This document shows positions 23,424-34,049 of a stretch of DNA of 64,000 bases, piece after piece. How positions within the stretch are numbered: position 1 is the stretch's first letter; every line of letters starts with the position of its first letter. The DNA lies in the NCBI RefSeq assembly GCF_011386835.1, contig NC_088796.1, positions 69,267,468 through 69,331,467 on the forward strand. Direction: 5' to 3'. The translations under genes and the position numbers were made by a program. The stretch is from Chrysemys picta bellii. Its lineage: Eukaryota; Chordata; Testudines; Emydidae. Under the pieces are notes generated by a model that was not told the DNA's origin, did no database searches, and saw only the letters and a list, made by a program, of their open reading frames with translations.

Positions 23424-25055
23424 GTAAAAAGCAACGGAGGGTCCTGTGGCACCTTTTAAGACTAACAGAAGTATTGGGAGCATAAGCTTTCGTGGGTAAG
23501 AACCTCACTTCTTCAGATGCAAGTAATGGAAATTTCCAGAGGCAGGTATAAATCAGTATGGAGATAACGAGGTTAGTTGCTGAGCTCTGTGACTTTATCC
23601 TCACGCACAATTATTTCAAATTTGGTGACAATATATACCTCCAGACCAGTGGCACCGCTATGGGCACCCGCATGGCCCCACAATATGCCAACATTTTTAT
23701 GGCTGATCTGGAACAACGCTTCCTCAGCTCTCATCCACTCATGCCCGTTCTCTACCTACGCTACATTGTTGACATCTTCATCATCTGGACCCATGGGAAG
23801 GAGACCCTGGAAGAATTCCACCATGATTTCAACAGCTTCCACCCCACCATCAACCTCAGCCTGGACCAATCTACACGGGATGTCCACTTCCTAGACACCA
23901 CAGTACAAATAAGCGATGGCCACGTTAACACCACCCTATACCGAAAATCCACCGACCGCTATGCCTACCTTCATGCCTCCAGCTTCCACCCCGGACACAC
24001 CACTCGATCCGTCGTCTACAGCCAAGCACTGAGGTACAACCGCATCTGCTCCAACCTCTCAGACAGAGACCAACACCTACAAGATCTTCACCAAGCATTC
24101 TCAAAACTACGATACCCGCACAAGGAAATATAGAAACAAATCAGAGCCAGACGTGTACCCAGAAGTCTCCTTCTACAAGACAGGCCCCAAAAAGAAATCA
24201 ACAGAACTCCACTGGTCATCACCTACAGTCCTCAGCTTAAACCTCTCCAACGCGTCATCAGTGATCTACAACCTATCCTGGACAATGATCCCTCACTTTC
24301 ACAGACCTTGGGAGGCAGACCAGTCCTCACCCACCGCCAACCCGCCAACCTTAAGCATATTCTCATCAGCAACCACACACCGCACCATAACAACTCTAAC
24401 TCAGGAACCAACCCATGCAACAAACCTCGATGCCAACTCTGCGCACATATCTACACCAGCAACACCATCACAGGACCTAACCAGATCAGCTACAACATCA
24501 CTGGCTCATTCACCTGCACGTCCACCAATGTTATATATGCCATCATGTGCCAGCTATGCCCCTCTGCTATGTACATTGGCCAAAGTGGACAGTCACTACG
24601 CAAGAGGATAAATGGACACAAGTCAGACATCAGGAATGGCAATATACAAAAACCTGTAGGAGAACACTTCAGCCTCCCTGGCCACACAATAGCAGATGTA
24701 AAGGTAGCCATCTTACAGCAAAAAAACTTCAGGACCAGACTCCAAAAAGAAACTGCTGAGCTCCAGTTCATTTTCAAATTTGACACCATCAGATCAGGAT
24801 TAAACAAAGACTGTGAATGGCTATCCAACTACAGAAGCAGTTTCTCCTCCTTTGGTGTTCACACCTCAGCTGCTAGCAGAGCACCTCACCCTCCCTGATT
24901 GAACTAACCTCGTTATCTTTATACTGATTTATACCTGCCTCTGGAAATTTCCATTACTTGCATCTGAAGAAGTGAGGCTCTTACCCATGAAAGCTTATGC
25001 TCCCAATACTTCTGTTAGCCTTAAAGGTGCCACAGGACCCTCTGTTGCTTTTTAC
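23424..25055. repeat. Inverted flanks of the Penelope-like element
   Basis: The left arm is 23424-23578 and the right arm 24902-25055. Both read GTAAAAAGCAAC at the outside and GAGGTTAGTT at the inside. Differences include CGTGGG versus CATGGG and AACCTC versus AGCCTC. Penelope-like elements often carry such terminal repeats, either direct or inverted. Confidence 0.9.
23579..24898 (+). pseudogene. Penelope-like RT / GIY-YIG endonuclease polyprotein, 5'-truncated
   Basis: One frame runs from about 23558 to the TGA at 24896-24898, broken by a single in-frame TAG at 24131-24133. The coding begins in the middle of the RT with HNYFKFGDNIYLQTSGTAMG, and GTRMAPQYANIF follows at once. The RT catalytic motif reads RYIVDIFIIW near 23757-23786; the normal motif is YxDD, so the first Asp is Val and the RT is dead. 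After the RT thumb region comes a cysteine cluster CNKPRCQLC (C-X4-C-X2-C, about 24418-24444). It is followed by a GIY-YIG-type domain with IYAIMC, then MYIGQSGQSLRKRINGHKSD (about 24570-24629), GEHFSLPGH and AELQFIF. The cysteine cluster before GIY-YIG is typical of the Neptune group. The N-terminal half of the RT is absent. The first six codons of the open frame lie inside the left inverted arm and are not native. Confidence 0.85.
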
Positions 25056-25496
25056 TGTATTCTATTGACTCAGAGATCAAAAGGGATTTATCATTTAGAT
25101 GGGACTTGTGGCCTAATAATATCATTGTCCTAATCTCTCCATGTAATTCCATGTAGTAAACCACCCGTGAACTGTCTTGATAGTTTGAATGGCTAATTGC
25201 CTTATGTGAATGAATGAACTAGTTTACCTGTGTATGCATAGGAAGTAGAAGATTAGCTTCAAAGCAACAATCTGCACTTCCTATTCTTCCTCAGGGAAGG
25301 TCCGACTGTGTCAAGAGTCTTATCAGCTTGCTAGAGGACTTTAAGGAAAGCCCCAAGCTTGATCCTGCCATCTCTAGTCTGTTTAAACTTTGAACAGGGA
25401 AAATAAAAGTCCTAAAGATGGAGATCTTCCAAATAATTACACTGCTCTACAGCCAAAATGCTTCTGAAATAAATGTAGTCAAACTTTACTAATTCT

Positions 25497-27540
25497 GGGT
25501 CACTGAGAACGAAAATGATTAAAATTGTTGATTGGCTCTAGTTTTCAAGATATGCTATTGGGTCAGTATATACGACCCTTGACTTGGGAATGGCGGAGGA
25601 TAAGTGAGTTATAAAGGGAAGGGATCTCAATTTAAACCAGAAATGACTAAAATACATCTTTGACTGGATCTAGGAATAAATCTATGACTGGGTTTGGACA
25701 GTACTTGCTTTTTAGGCAAAACAATGAATGATGCAATCTGAAGCTGGTATTGCGTCATACCTGATATGAATTGCATCATGTTATTCCTAGAAGTCATGGA
25801 TGATGCAATCATAACGAAGCTTACATCACTCTGCTGAACAAATTGCCCTATATCAGCTCTAAAAATCATACAGTGTCATGCTCTCTTATTTGTCAGTGTT
25901 TGATTTTGCAAAGGGACACATTTCTGTTTAGCCAAAGTGAGCAGAGATGCCTCGTACTTGTGCGAACAGTGCAGATAACTTCTGCTATGTTTATGGTGAA
26001 GTGACTTTTGCATCACAAAAGCGCAGTATAACCACTATGGTTAAGAAAGCCTATCACCTTTCTTTTGGCTGCAAAATTGGAGATCAGGACAAGAGGTGGG
26101 CCCCACACATATGCTGCAACACTTGTGCAACAAATCTTCGCCAGTGGTTGAACAGGAAAAGGAAATCTATGTCTTTTGCAGTGCCAATGATTTGGAGAGA
26201 GCCAACAGATCATACCAGCAATTGTTACTTCTGCATGGTGCCTCCAGTTGGGAAAGGTGTGTCAAAGAAGAAAAAGTGGACTGTGCATTATCCAAACATT
26301 CCATCAGCTATACGCCCAGTACCCCACGGAGAAGTACTGCCGGTTCCTGATGCACCAGAATCATTCTCACTTGAGTCAGACGAGGAAGAGGAAGAGGATG
26401 AAACTTCAATTGCAGTTGGTCATGCAGTCCATATGAAGGAAACCTATGACAACATGAAACAACTTTTGAGGTGCATAAACTATGACCAACATCAGTGGCA
26501 GCTTTGTGGTGATTTGAAGGTTATTGCTCTCTTACTTGGTCTGCAGACTGGATACACAAAGTTCTGCTGTTTTCTCTGTGAAGGGGATAGTCGTGCAAGA
26601 GATTCCCACTACATCAAGAAAGATTGGCCACTCCAACAGTCATTGGAGCCTGGGAGGAAAAGTGTTCAGCATCCACCACTTGTTGAATCAAGGAAGATTT
26701 TGTTACCACCCTTACACATCAAGCTGGATCTGATGAAGAACTTTGTCAAGGCCATTGACAAAACACAAGCAGCTTTCAAGTACCTCCGTGGAAAATTTCC
26801 AAGGTTAAGTGAAGCTAAGATAAAGGAAGATGTCTTTGTTGGTCCTCAGATTCGTGAACTTCTTCGAGATGATGCATTTGACCATGCACTGCATGGCAAG
26901 GAAAAGACGGCATGAAAAGCCTTCCAGTTAGTGGCAATAAATTTTCTCGGAAACAACAAGTCAGACAACTACAGGTTGTTGGTGGAAAACCTCCTCAAGG
27001 CATACAAAAGCCTTGGTTGCAACATGTCACTAAAGATACATTTTTTGCACTCTCATCTAGATTTTTTTCCACCGAACTGCGGAGCAGTGAGCAACGAGCA
27101 CGGCGAGCGATTTCACCAGGACATTGCAACAATGGAGAAACGCTATCAGGGCAAATGGACCCCATCAATGCTTGCAGACTATTGCTGGACAGTGACAAGA
27201 GATGCTCCATTTAATGAATACAAGAGACAAGCCAAGAAGCGCCGAGTAGACACTGAATAGGAATAAACTATGTACAGAATAGTTTTTTGCCTTTTGTTTC
27301 ATAATAAATTTTATTTATATAACTCTTTTGCTGATTTGTAAAGTGTTATATAAACAGGACAGGTGAAATATTATCATGTAAAGCAACCATAAACACATGA
27401 AAAGACCTAGGTTTACAATTTATTATTAAAACTCTACTATCTACACAATATACATCGACATAAAATGTAAAAACTTAAATATCTTAGAAACAGTAGCCAA
27501 TCAGTTGTTTTAATTGTCATATTTGAATTCAGCACGTCAA
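25497..27540 (+). mobile_element. Unclassified DNA-transposon-like unit with inverted ends
   Basis: The coding unit at 25947-27260 is framed by inverted sequences of about 50 bp. The left (25501-25553) contains TTGTTGATTGGCTCTAG and then TTTTCAAGATAT. The reverse complement of the right (27481-27535) contains AACTGATTGGCTACTG and TTTCTAAGATAT. The match is degenerate but colinear. I cannot find a clean target duplication. AATAAA signals lie just after the coding region at 27262-27267 and 27303-27308. A cut-and-paste transposon is the best reading. Confidence 0.6.
25947..27260 (+). pseudogene. Cysteine-rich transposon-type protein, frameshifted
   Basis: A 322-codon frame begins MPRTCANSADNFCYVYGEV at 25947 and stops at 26913-26915 after HGKEKTA. 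Coding resumes in another frame at about 26916 (AFQLVAINFLGNNKSDNYRL) and ends at the TAG at 27258-27260, so one frameshift near 26910 separates the parts. The N-terminus has paired cysteines (Cys5, Cys13, HICCNTC at about residues 51-57, and CYFC at about 92-95), suggesting zinc binding. A basic KKKK follows. The acidic run DEEEEEDE is followed directly by VGHAVHMKETYDNM, where I suspect an internal deletion. Later blocks are GDLKVIALLLGLQTGYTKF, CCFLCEGDSRARDSHY, LPPLHIKLDLMKNFVKAID, and in the second frame MSLKIHFLHSHLDFFPPNCG and GERFHQD. I recall close relatives as multi-copy proteins of unknown function in arthropods and other animals. I do not assign a superfamily or reaction. Confidence 0.65.
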
Positions 27541-29629
27541 AATACATAATAAATAGCACATTTCATCTCTGAAGCAGATGACTTCTCAAAAATTGTAGAC
27601 CAGTGTTATTTGGAATAACCTGGAAAATGCATAGAAAAGAAATGGAAAGACTCTTCACCTGGACTGCCTATTGGACTATAACATTTAAAATTGATTCCAG
27701 AATGACTTTTACAAATCAGCAGCCTCAACATCTCTATGAAACTGACCTAACGGCTTTACTCCTATCAGTATGTATATTGATTTCTACCACTGAAACTCTT
27801 CTTTCTTTTTTCCTTTGTTATTAAATTGTTAATCTTTTAGTTAGTAAAGGATTGGCATCTGTGTAATTATTGTGTAAGATATGAAATTCATATTGACCTG
27901 GGGATTAGTGTCTGGTGCTTTGGGACTGGTGAAATTCACATATGGTGAATCAGGTTTTCACTAAACCCTCACTATATTAGATGTGACTGTCTAGATGGGG
28001 CCAAGGGCTGGATTGCTTAAAGGAGACTGTATATAGCTTCTAGTTAATTGATGTGGTATTACAGAAGCTGGTTTGTTACTGGTTTAGTGAATCGAATTAT
28101 AGAATAAACCACCAGTTTTGGGGATTGTCTGCCCCATTCCCTGCAGTCTGCCCTGAGTATAGCATTCTCAGCATGATCCATCCAGGCACCCAGTCACACT
28201 GCCTTTTCAGGTTTTGAAATATTTTTGTTGGTATTTTTTATATCCCTTTGCACTGCGTTAATTACTGTGAATTCAGCTGTACAGAAATCATCATGACTGA
28301 AGCAATGCAGAGTTTTAATTATGTTATCCTACCTTTCCACACGAGTAATCAATTCCTCTATCTTGTTGATCAGCTGGGAAGTTGGTATGAGAAGAAAAAT
28401 TGAAAGCTGGAAATTGAGTCAATCGTCAGTAGACAAGCAGATTGAAAAATAGCACTTACTGTTAAGTATGGCTTGTAGGAATAGAAAATGGTCAGTAGCT
28501 AGAGAGCTTTTTTTAATACAAGTTTCCTTCATTTATCTGTAACAATACAATATCTGGGACAAAGTAGCTTACAGTTTTCTAGTGGCACTGGAAATGATTA
28601 AAGGAAAGATATTTCTTCTGTAGCTTAATAGAGAAATGTGTGTTGCTGCTTGACAATATTTCCTCCCAGTCATTCATTACTGGAATACAAGATTGAAGTA
28701 TACACACAGCATGGTTAAGTGGGTAATTGCTGTTTATTGGGTTTTTTTCTTTTTCTTTTTCAGTGCTTGCTAATCAATAGTTTATGAACAATCAGCCCTT
28801 TGGCACATTGGGTCTTTTCTGTCAACTTTCATTCTGTCAATACTCATTCATGACCTCACATTACAACAGCCCTCATGCACTCGAATGTACAAAAAATCAA
28901 CAATGTAGTTTTAACTGCATGGCTGTAAACAGACCTTAAAGGGGTCTGTCGAGGTTAATGGGGCAAGGTTACTTAGTGTAATTATCTCATCATACATGTG
29001 TTTAAAATTGGAACCCATTACGATCCATGTTTATATATAGGGTGGTGCTGCTCATGAGGGTGATATCATGACCCCCTGCCTGTTTTTTAAAAGTACTAAG
29101 CACCTAATTCCTTGCCACTTTCAAATTAGCGAGAGCTGTTGGGTGCTCTGCTCTTCTGAAATTGAGGTGGGTACATAAATATGGATTTAGAAGCCTGGCT
29201 TTAGGCTTCTCTTTTTGAAACTCCCAGTTTACATTAGTGATGGGCAAACATAACACTCTCAAGTTCAGGCACAATGCTTCTTTGGAGCTTATCTGAAGCT
29301 GTTTGAACAAGCCACCAAGGCAAACATTTTGCAAAATTTAGTTCTCCCTTGACATTTTTAGTACTTCAAGGTTTCAGATGAGCCAAAAGCTGTAGAATAG
29401 CCTTTCTCATGGTATTTTGGTTCTTGCATTTCCAGCCAAAACCAGACACATGGAAATTACACACATTTTTCTTTCTTCTCTCCTTCATGCACCTTGAAAT
29501 CTCCCTCATAATTCCTTCTTGCCGCCTTCTGGATCAATTTAGTCTTCAGGCCCAAATCCCCTCTGTCCCTATGTGCTGTTCCCATTGAACCTTGCTATGT
29601 AAGAGACTGCTTCTCTCCGTGCACCAATC
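27541..29629. other. AT-rich non-coding stretch
   Basis: No gene or complete element is recognised apart from the inverted repeat copy at 28839-28891. The frame at 27603-27824 has no known domain. Confidence 0.5.
28839..28891 (-). repeat. Inverted copy of the 21.12-kb repeat block
   Basis: It reads ATTCATGACCTCACATTACA, then ACAGCCCTCATGCACTCGAAT: the reverse complement of 21122-21165 with very few differences. Sequence on both sides is unrelated between the two copies as far as I can see. Confidence 0.75.
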
Positions 29630-30780
29630 AAAGCTATTTAGGGCTTGATAGATCAAAACCAGCACCTTAAATTAAATCGGGAAACCAACAGATAGCTGGT
29701 ACAGATCATGAAGGACCCAGGACCTATACTGCCACAGAGATGCACTGCTCAGTAAGTGCAGAATACAGCTACCCACCATCTTAAATTTCTGGACTGGCCT
29801 AAAATGGAACCTTAGTTTGAGTGTATTGTATTAATCCCATCTTGAGATGACAAAGGCATGGATCACAGTAGTAAGGTTTGCATCTGTGTGTCTGCAAAAA
29901 CCACAACGAAAGTCACAATCTCCTGACCAAGTACAGATGGTAAAAAGCATCCCTGGACACTGCTGCTGTATGATCATTCAGCAGCAATTGGGAAGTCAGT
30001 AAAATCCCAAGATGCAAACTTAAGTAACAAAGGCAGGAGCACACTCTCGATCAAAGGGGGAGACACCAGCCTTGTTATATCAGCCAGATGCTTCCCTCAT
30101 CCTATCAGCATTGCCTCAGCCTTATCCATATTGAGCTTCAGCCACCTGGCTCTCAGCTGTGTCCCACCCTCCCTTAGGCCCTGGGCAAGATGTGTAACAG
30201 CAATGACTGGATCAGGAGTACTATAATATAGAGTGGAGAGCTGTCATACTGAAAACACTGCAGCCTGTGTCCTCTGGCTGACCCTGCTGACAGCTCTGTA
30301 TACACAGTGAACAGGAGGGAAGACCAGATGGATACCTGCAGAACTTTACATAATAGCCTTCAGAAGAGGAGCAACCTCCCCATATCACTTTCTGGGAGTG
30401 TTTAGCCAGGAAACATTGGAGCCCACCTAACATCAGCACCATCCGCTGCTGGAGTCTGGCAGGTGAGTTAACAATACCTCATGATCAAGAGTGTTAAAAG
30501 CGACTGACATATCTCACAGTATCAGTAAGGAGACCAGATCTTTAGTTGTTTATGGGAGGATTGGCTTCAATACAACCAGTGTAGCTTAGGTTTGGTACAC
30601 AGGTCTTAAACCAAAATGACAAGGATCATGGAAATTTGAGGCAATGAGATACTCAGGGTTGTTTCACTGCAACCTTCTTTATGATTTTAACCAAAATGGA
30701 AGATGTGATACTTGCTGATAGTTACCCAGCTTCTGGTGTTGGTTTCTCGAGCAGAGGATGCAATCAAATTTCTGTTAGAG
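29630..30780 (+). repeat. Old LINE-type non-coding repeat
   Basis: The series GGGCTTGATAGATCAAAACC, AGCACCTTAAATTAAATCGG, ACCATCTTAAATTTCTGGAC, GTATTGTATTAATCCCATCT and AAGATGCAAACTTAAGTAAC follows the order of a widespread squamate/turtle repeat. I associate it with the non-coding or antisense part of an old LINE. It is strongly decayed, with no open frame. The class is uncertain. Confidence 0.4.
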
Positions 30781-30789
30781 AAGCTGATA

Positions 30790-33155
30790 ACTTGCTCTCT
30801 CCCTAATAGAGACATTAATGATCTGCACCAGTAATGAACCCTAGGGCTTGATTGTCAGGTGACCTGAACACACACAACTCCAGCTGAAATTAATGGGTGC
30901 TCACAGTTGAAATATGAGGCCTCAGGCATACCTGCCTAAAGTGGGGAAATAACCTGAGACTTTCATCTTGGCTTCTTCTTGATCCTCTGTCCAGAACATT
31001 TCTATTTGCTGTATAACACATTCCTTCTAAATCAGGGAAACGATAGATTCTCAGATTTAAAAGAAATAAAAATTGCAACAAAATATTTTTTTTTTAAGTG
31101 GCTCTGGTTAAAAGTGGGTCTTGAGCATAATCAGGGTCCATTTCTCTATTCTGTTCACGGTCAGAAAATTTACAGCTGCCAATTTTTGAGCGGAAGACTT
31201 TATTGTATGTTTCATTGCACCACCATCACCATAAGAAGCCCTTTGGTTTCTTGTAATTTTGTGAAGTTGAAAAGTGTGAGGAAAATCTGTTGTGGCAAAC
31301 ATTACTGAATATCTTTCACCCAGCTTTGAAAACTAAAGTTACAGAATTCCATTATATAATCCATCTATCTTTCCTGAGACCCTTGATTTCTATTGCTTGG
31401 CTTTCTGTTACTTGAAAAAACGATTTTAATATGGTCCTTCAATAAAACAGAAAGTAAGGATTTTCAGTCCGCTCAGTGGAAGTGCTTTTTAATATAAGTG
31501 AATTGTACTGTGCTCAAAAGTAAATAATCTGAAGAGGAACCAGGTGACAAAACAAGGATGATATAATTCAGACAGCGCTCCTCCATTCTGCAATGTTGGG
31601 CTTCTCAGTGGGCCCCATCCAGGCCCATGATTGCCATGCAATGTAATTAGAACAAAACAGTGAGATGCCCTCGTGATTGTGTTGAATTCACATTCCAAAG
31701 CAAAATGCATTTTTTTAAAAAGTACTTTTTCTCCCTTTGTTCTCACTGTGTCAGACTCTCTTCTTACTAAACTATTTAGATTGAACTGCAGCCTAAAATA
31801 AAATCTGGAGATTAGTAATAAGATATGAAGACTTCTGCCTCTAGTTGGCTGGCCTGAATTCAGCCCAAATCAGTAGTGACTGAATGCGGTTATGATTGCT
31901 GTTCATTCACCTATTCTACTACGGGTTATGCGAACGGAGTCCATCTCACAAAATAATGATGGTGCCAGTTGTGGGCAGTCTCAGGAGAAAAGGTTAAGAT
32001 TGAAAGCATCCTTTCATCCCTAGAGATGTTCTCTTCTGGTCAGGTTGGAGGCAGATGCTGCACACTATGCTTGCCGCCTCCCTTAAACAAATCAGATTTC
32101 TTTTAAAGTGAGAATCTTTGATACCAAATTGTGTGTGTGTGTGTGAATTTCTGCTAATAAAGGCACTAGCAAAAAAGCCTGGGATATTATGTATGGAGAA
32201 GTAGGATTCCCTAAAACAAGTTAATTCAGCTTTCTAGCAAACAGTCTTCAGCTAGCTTGGTCCTTTCTTTTCTAGTCAACTAAATTAAGTGCTAACTTGA
32301 AAACCTAGTTGGAATCATTTTAAATACCTGCATTGTTCAGCATGACAGTTTCAGTAACAAGCAGATACTCCGCTGGAATCAAAGCACATATAGAAGAAAA
32401 GAAAACACATTGTTTCATAGTCTCCCAATATTTTTTACCTGTCTCCGATTTTCCACAGAGTGTACTCCTGACTTCCTGCTTATTCACCAGTAAAGGCTTT
32501 TTGTCAACTTTGTGCATGCTAAAAAGTGAATGGGTTTCTTCTTGCTCCTTAATCCTTGTTTTATTTTTTTATTTCCCAAGGCCTCCTGAAGTAGCAGTTC
32601 CTCATGATGGGGACATGGTTCATTTTGTCTGGTTTATTTCTAATACATGATGCTGAGCAAATTACTTGGAAAGTGTTAATGAGGAATTATGAAGTCTTCA
32701 TGCTATTTAGAGATTTAGCAGATACCTTTCAGTGTCCAGCCTTGCAGAGGCCCAAAGTTCAAGGCTACATTACAACTTGTCTGCTGCCTTGCTGCATTAT
32801 TGAACCCACCATTTGAATATTTTTTGTAAGTTTTTTTGTGTAAGTTGCTAATGGTGTTTTTGATGGAAACAGATCTGCAGTGTTCAACATATCGTATCAA
32901 TTGCAGTTAGCTCTGCAACATAGCTTTAGAAACAGCTAGGTTCAGATGTATAAAACTGATTTTCACAGTGTGGTATATAAGGAATCGATGAATATATCTG
33001 GCACAGGACAACTGGCTGTGTGTGTTCATATAATTATACTAGACTTGGAGATCCAAGAGCTCCATTTTCCCTCACACCTGGGACAACAGGCATAGGCATC
33101 AAAAATGTTATCTTGAAAGTACTAACACACACATTACTAACAGCAATTTCATTCC
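30790..33155. other. AT-rich non-coding stretch
   Basis: No gene is recognised. The frame at 30979-31308 starts in ordinary AT-rich sequence and has no domain. A short TG run is at about 32131-32145. Confidence 0.5.
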
Positions 33156-33158
33156 TTA

Positions 33159-33453
33159 GGTTAGGTCCACACTACCCGCCTGATTCGGCGGGTAGAGATC
33201 GATCTTCTGGGATCGATTTATCACATCTTATCTGGACGCAATAAATCGATCCCAGAAGTGCTCCCCCGTCGACTGCGAAACTCCTGCTCACTGAGAGGAG
33301 GAAGTGCTGTCGACGGGGGAGCTTGCCTGCACCATGTGGATCCGCAGTAAGTAAACTTAGTTCGATCTAGGAAACGTCGACTTCAGCTATGCTATTCTCG
33401 TAGCTGAAGTTGCGTTTCCTAGATCGATCCCCCGCCCCAACGTGGACCACGCC
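33159..33453. mobile_element. Harbinger-type MITE with four hairpins, 295 bp
   Basis: TTA at 33156-33158 and TTA at 33454-33456 form a 3-bp target duplication. Inverted ends: GGTTAGGTCCACACT on the left and, reversed, GGCGTGGTCCACGTT on the right. The interior is built of perfect inverted pairs: 33204-33221 with 33241-33258 (CTTCTGGGATCGATTTAT); 33260-33273 with 33309-33322 (GCTCCCCCGTCGAC); 33363-33376 with 33413-33426 (CGATCTAGGAAACG); and nested inside the last, 33380-33389 with 33401-33410 (ACTTCAGCTA). It has no coding capacity. The TTA target fits PIF/Harbinger. Confidence 0.85.
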
Positions 33454-34049
33454 TTAATTTCAAATGTTTTGGGAAGCAATTGCTGAAGTATAGAACAGTA
33501 GACTATCGGAAGTAGAATTTTCTGCTGTTTCGTTAAAATTCAGAAAGACAAGTGAACTTTCAAACTACTGTCATAGTCTCTTCAGCTTGATCAGGTGTTA
33601 GCAAACTACTGGTTATCTTGCTTCTGCACTGAAGGAACTGTGCAGGAATGGTGGTGATTTAAAGTATCTTTAAGTGACACTTTTGTCTCCAAATTTGGGG
33701 ATGTTACTGTGACAGTTAAAATTACATAAGGATACCACATTGAAAAGAATAAAATATAGAATACCCATCTCCTTGTAGAAGTTAGTTATACTAGGAAAAT
33801 ATCCTATCATGTTTCTGGTACACAAAGATGCAAGTTTCTTTGCTATCTCCTAGCTGTGGCCCTGAATGTGCTTCTGATTGTCAGAACAAAAATTTCAATG
33901 AATGAAGAAAAGGCTATAAAACACTATCATAGCAACTGCTTTTCCAAAGATTAAACTGGCATGAGCATTGTGTGAACTTCATGCCAGTTTAATACTAGTG
34001 AAAATACTAAATATCTGTGGGCTGAGCTGCTTGATAATGCCATCTAGAG

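Larger units (their letters stand above)
23378..25064 (+). mobile_element. Penelope-like retroelement, about 1.66 kb, with inverted flanks
   Basis: The element (23391-25051) carries a truncated reverse transcriptase joined to a GIY-YIG endonuclease on the plus strand. Positions 23424-23578 and 24902-25055 are inverted copies of each other (about 150 bp, a few mismatches), holding motifs GTCCTGTGGCACC, AGCATAAGCTTTC and CTTCTTCAGATGCAAG. The left side has about 33 extra bases, GTATCAGAGGGGTAGCCGTG onward. Flanks TTACTGTTCTCTA (23378-23390) and TTACTGTATTCTA (25052-25064) match at 11 of 13 positions, a likely old target duplication. The missing 5' part of the RT and the inverted 3' terminus at the left make this a rearranged copy. 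Confidence 0.88.

Noticed and set aside
24153..24611. 152-codon plus frame within the Penelope-like element
   Set aside because: A shadow frame; the RT/GIY-YIG homology lies in another phase over the same bases.
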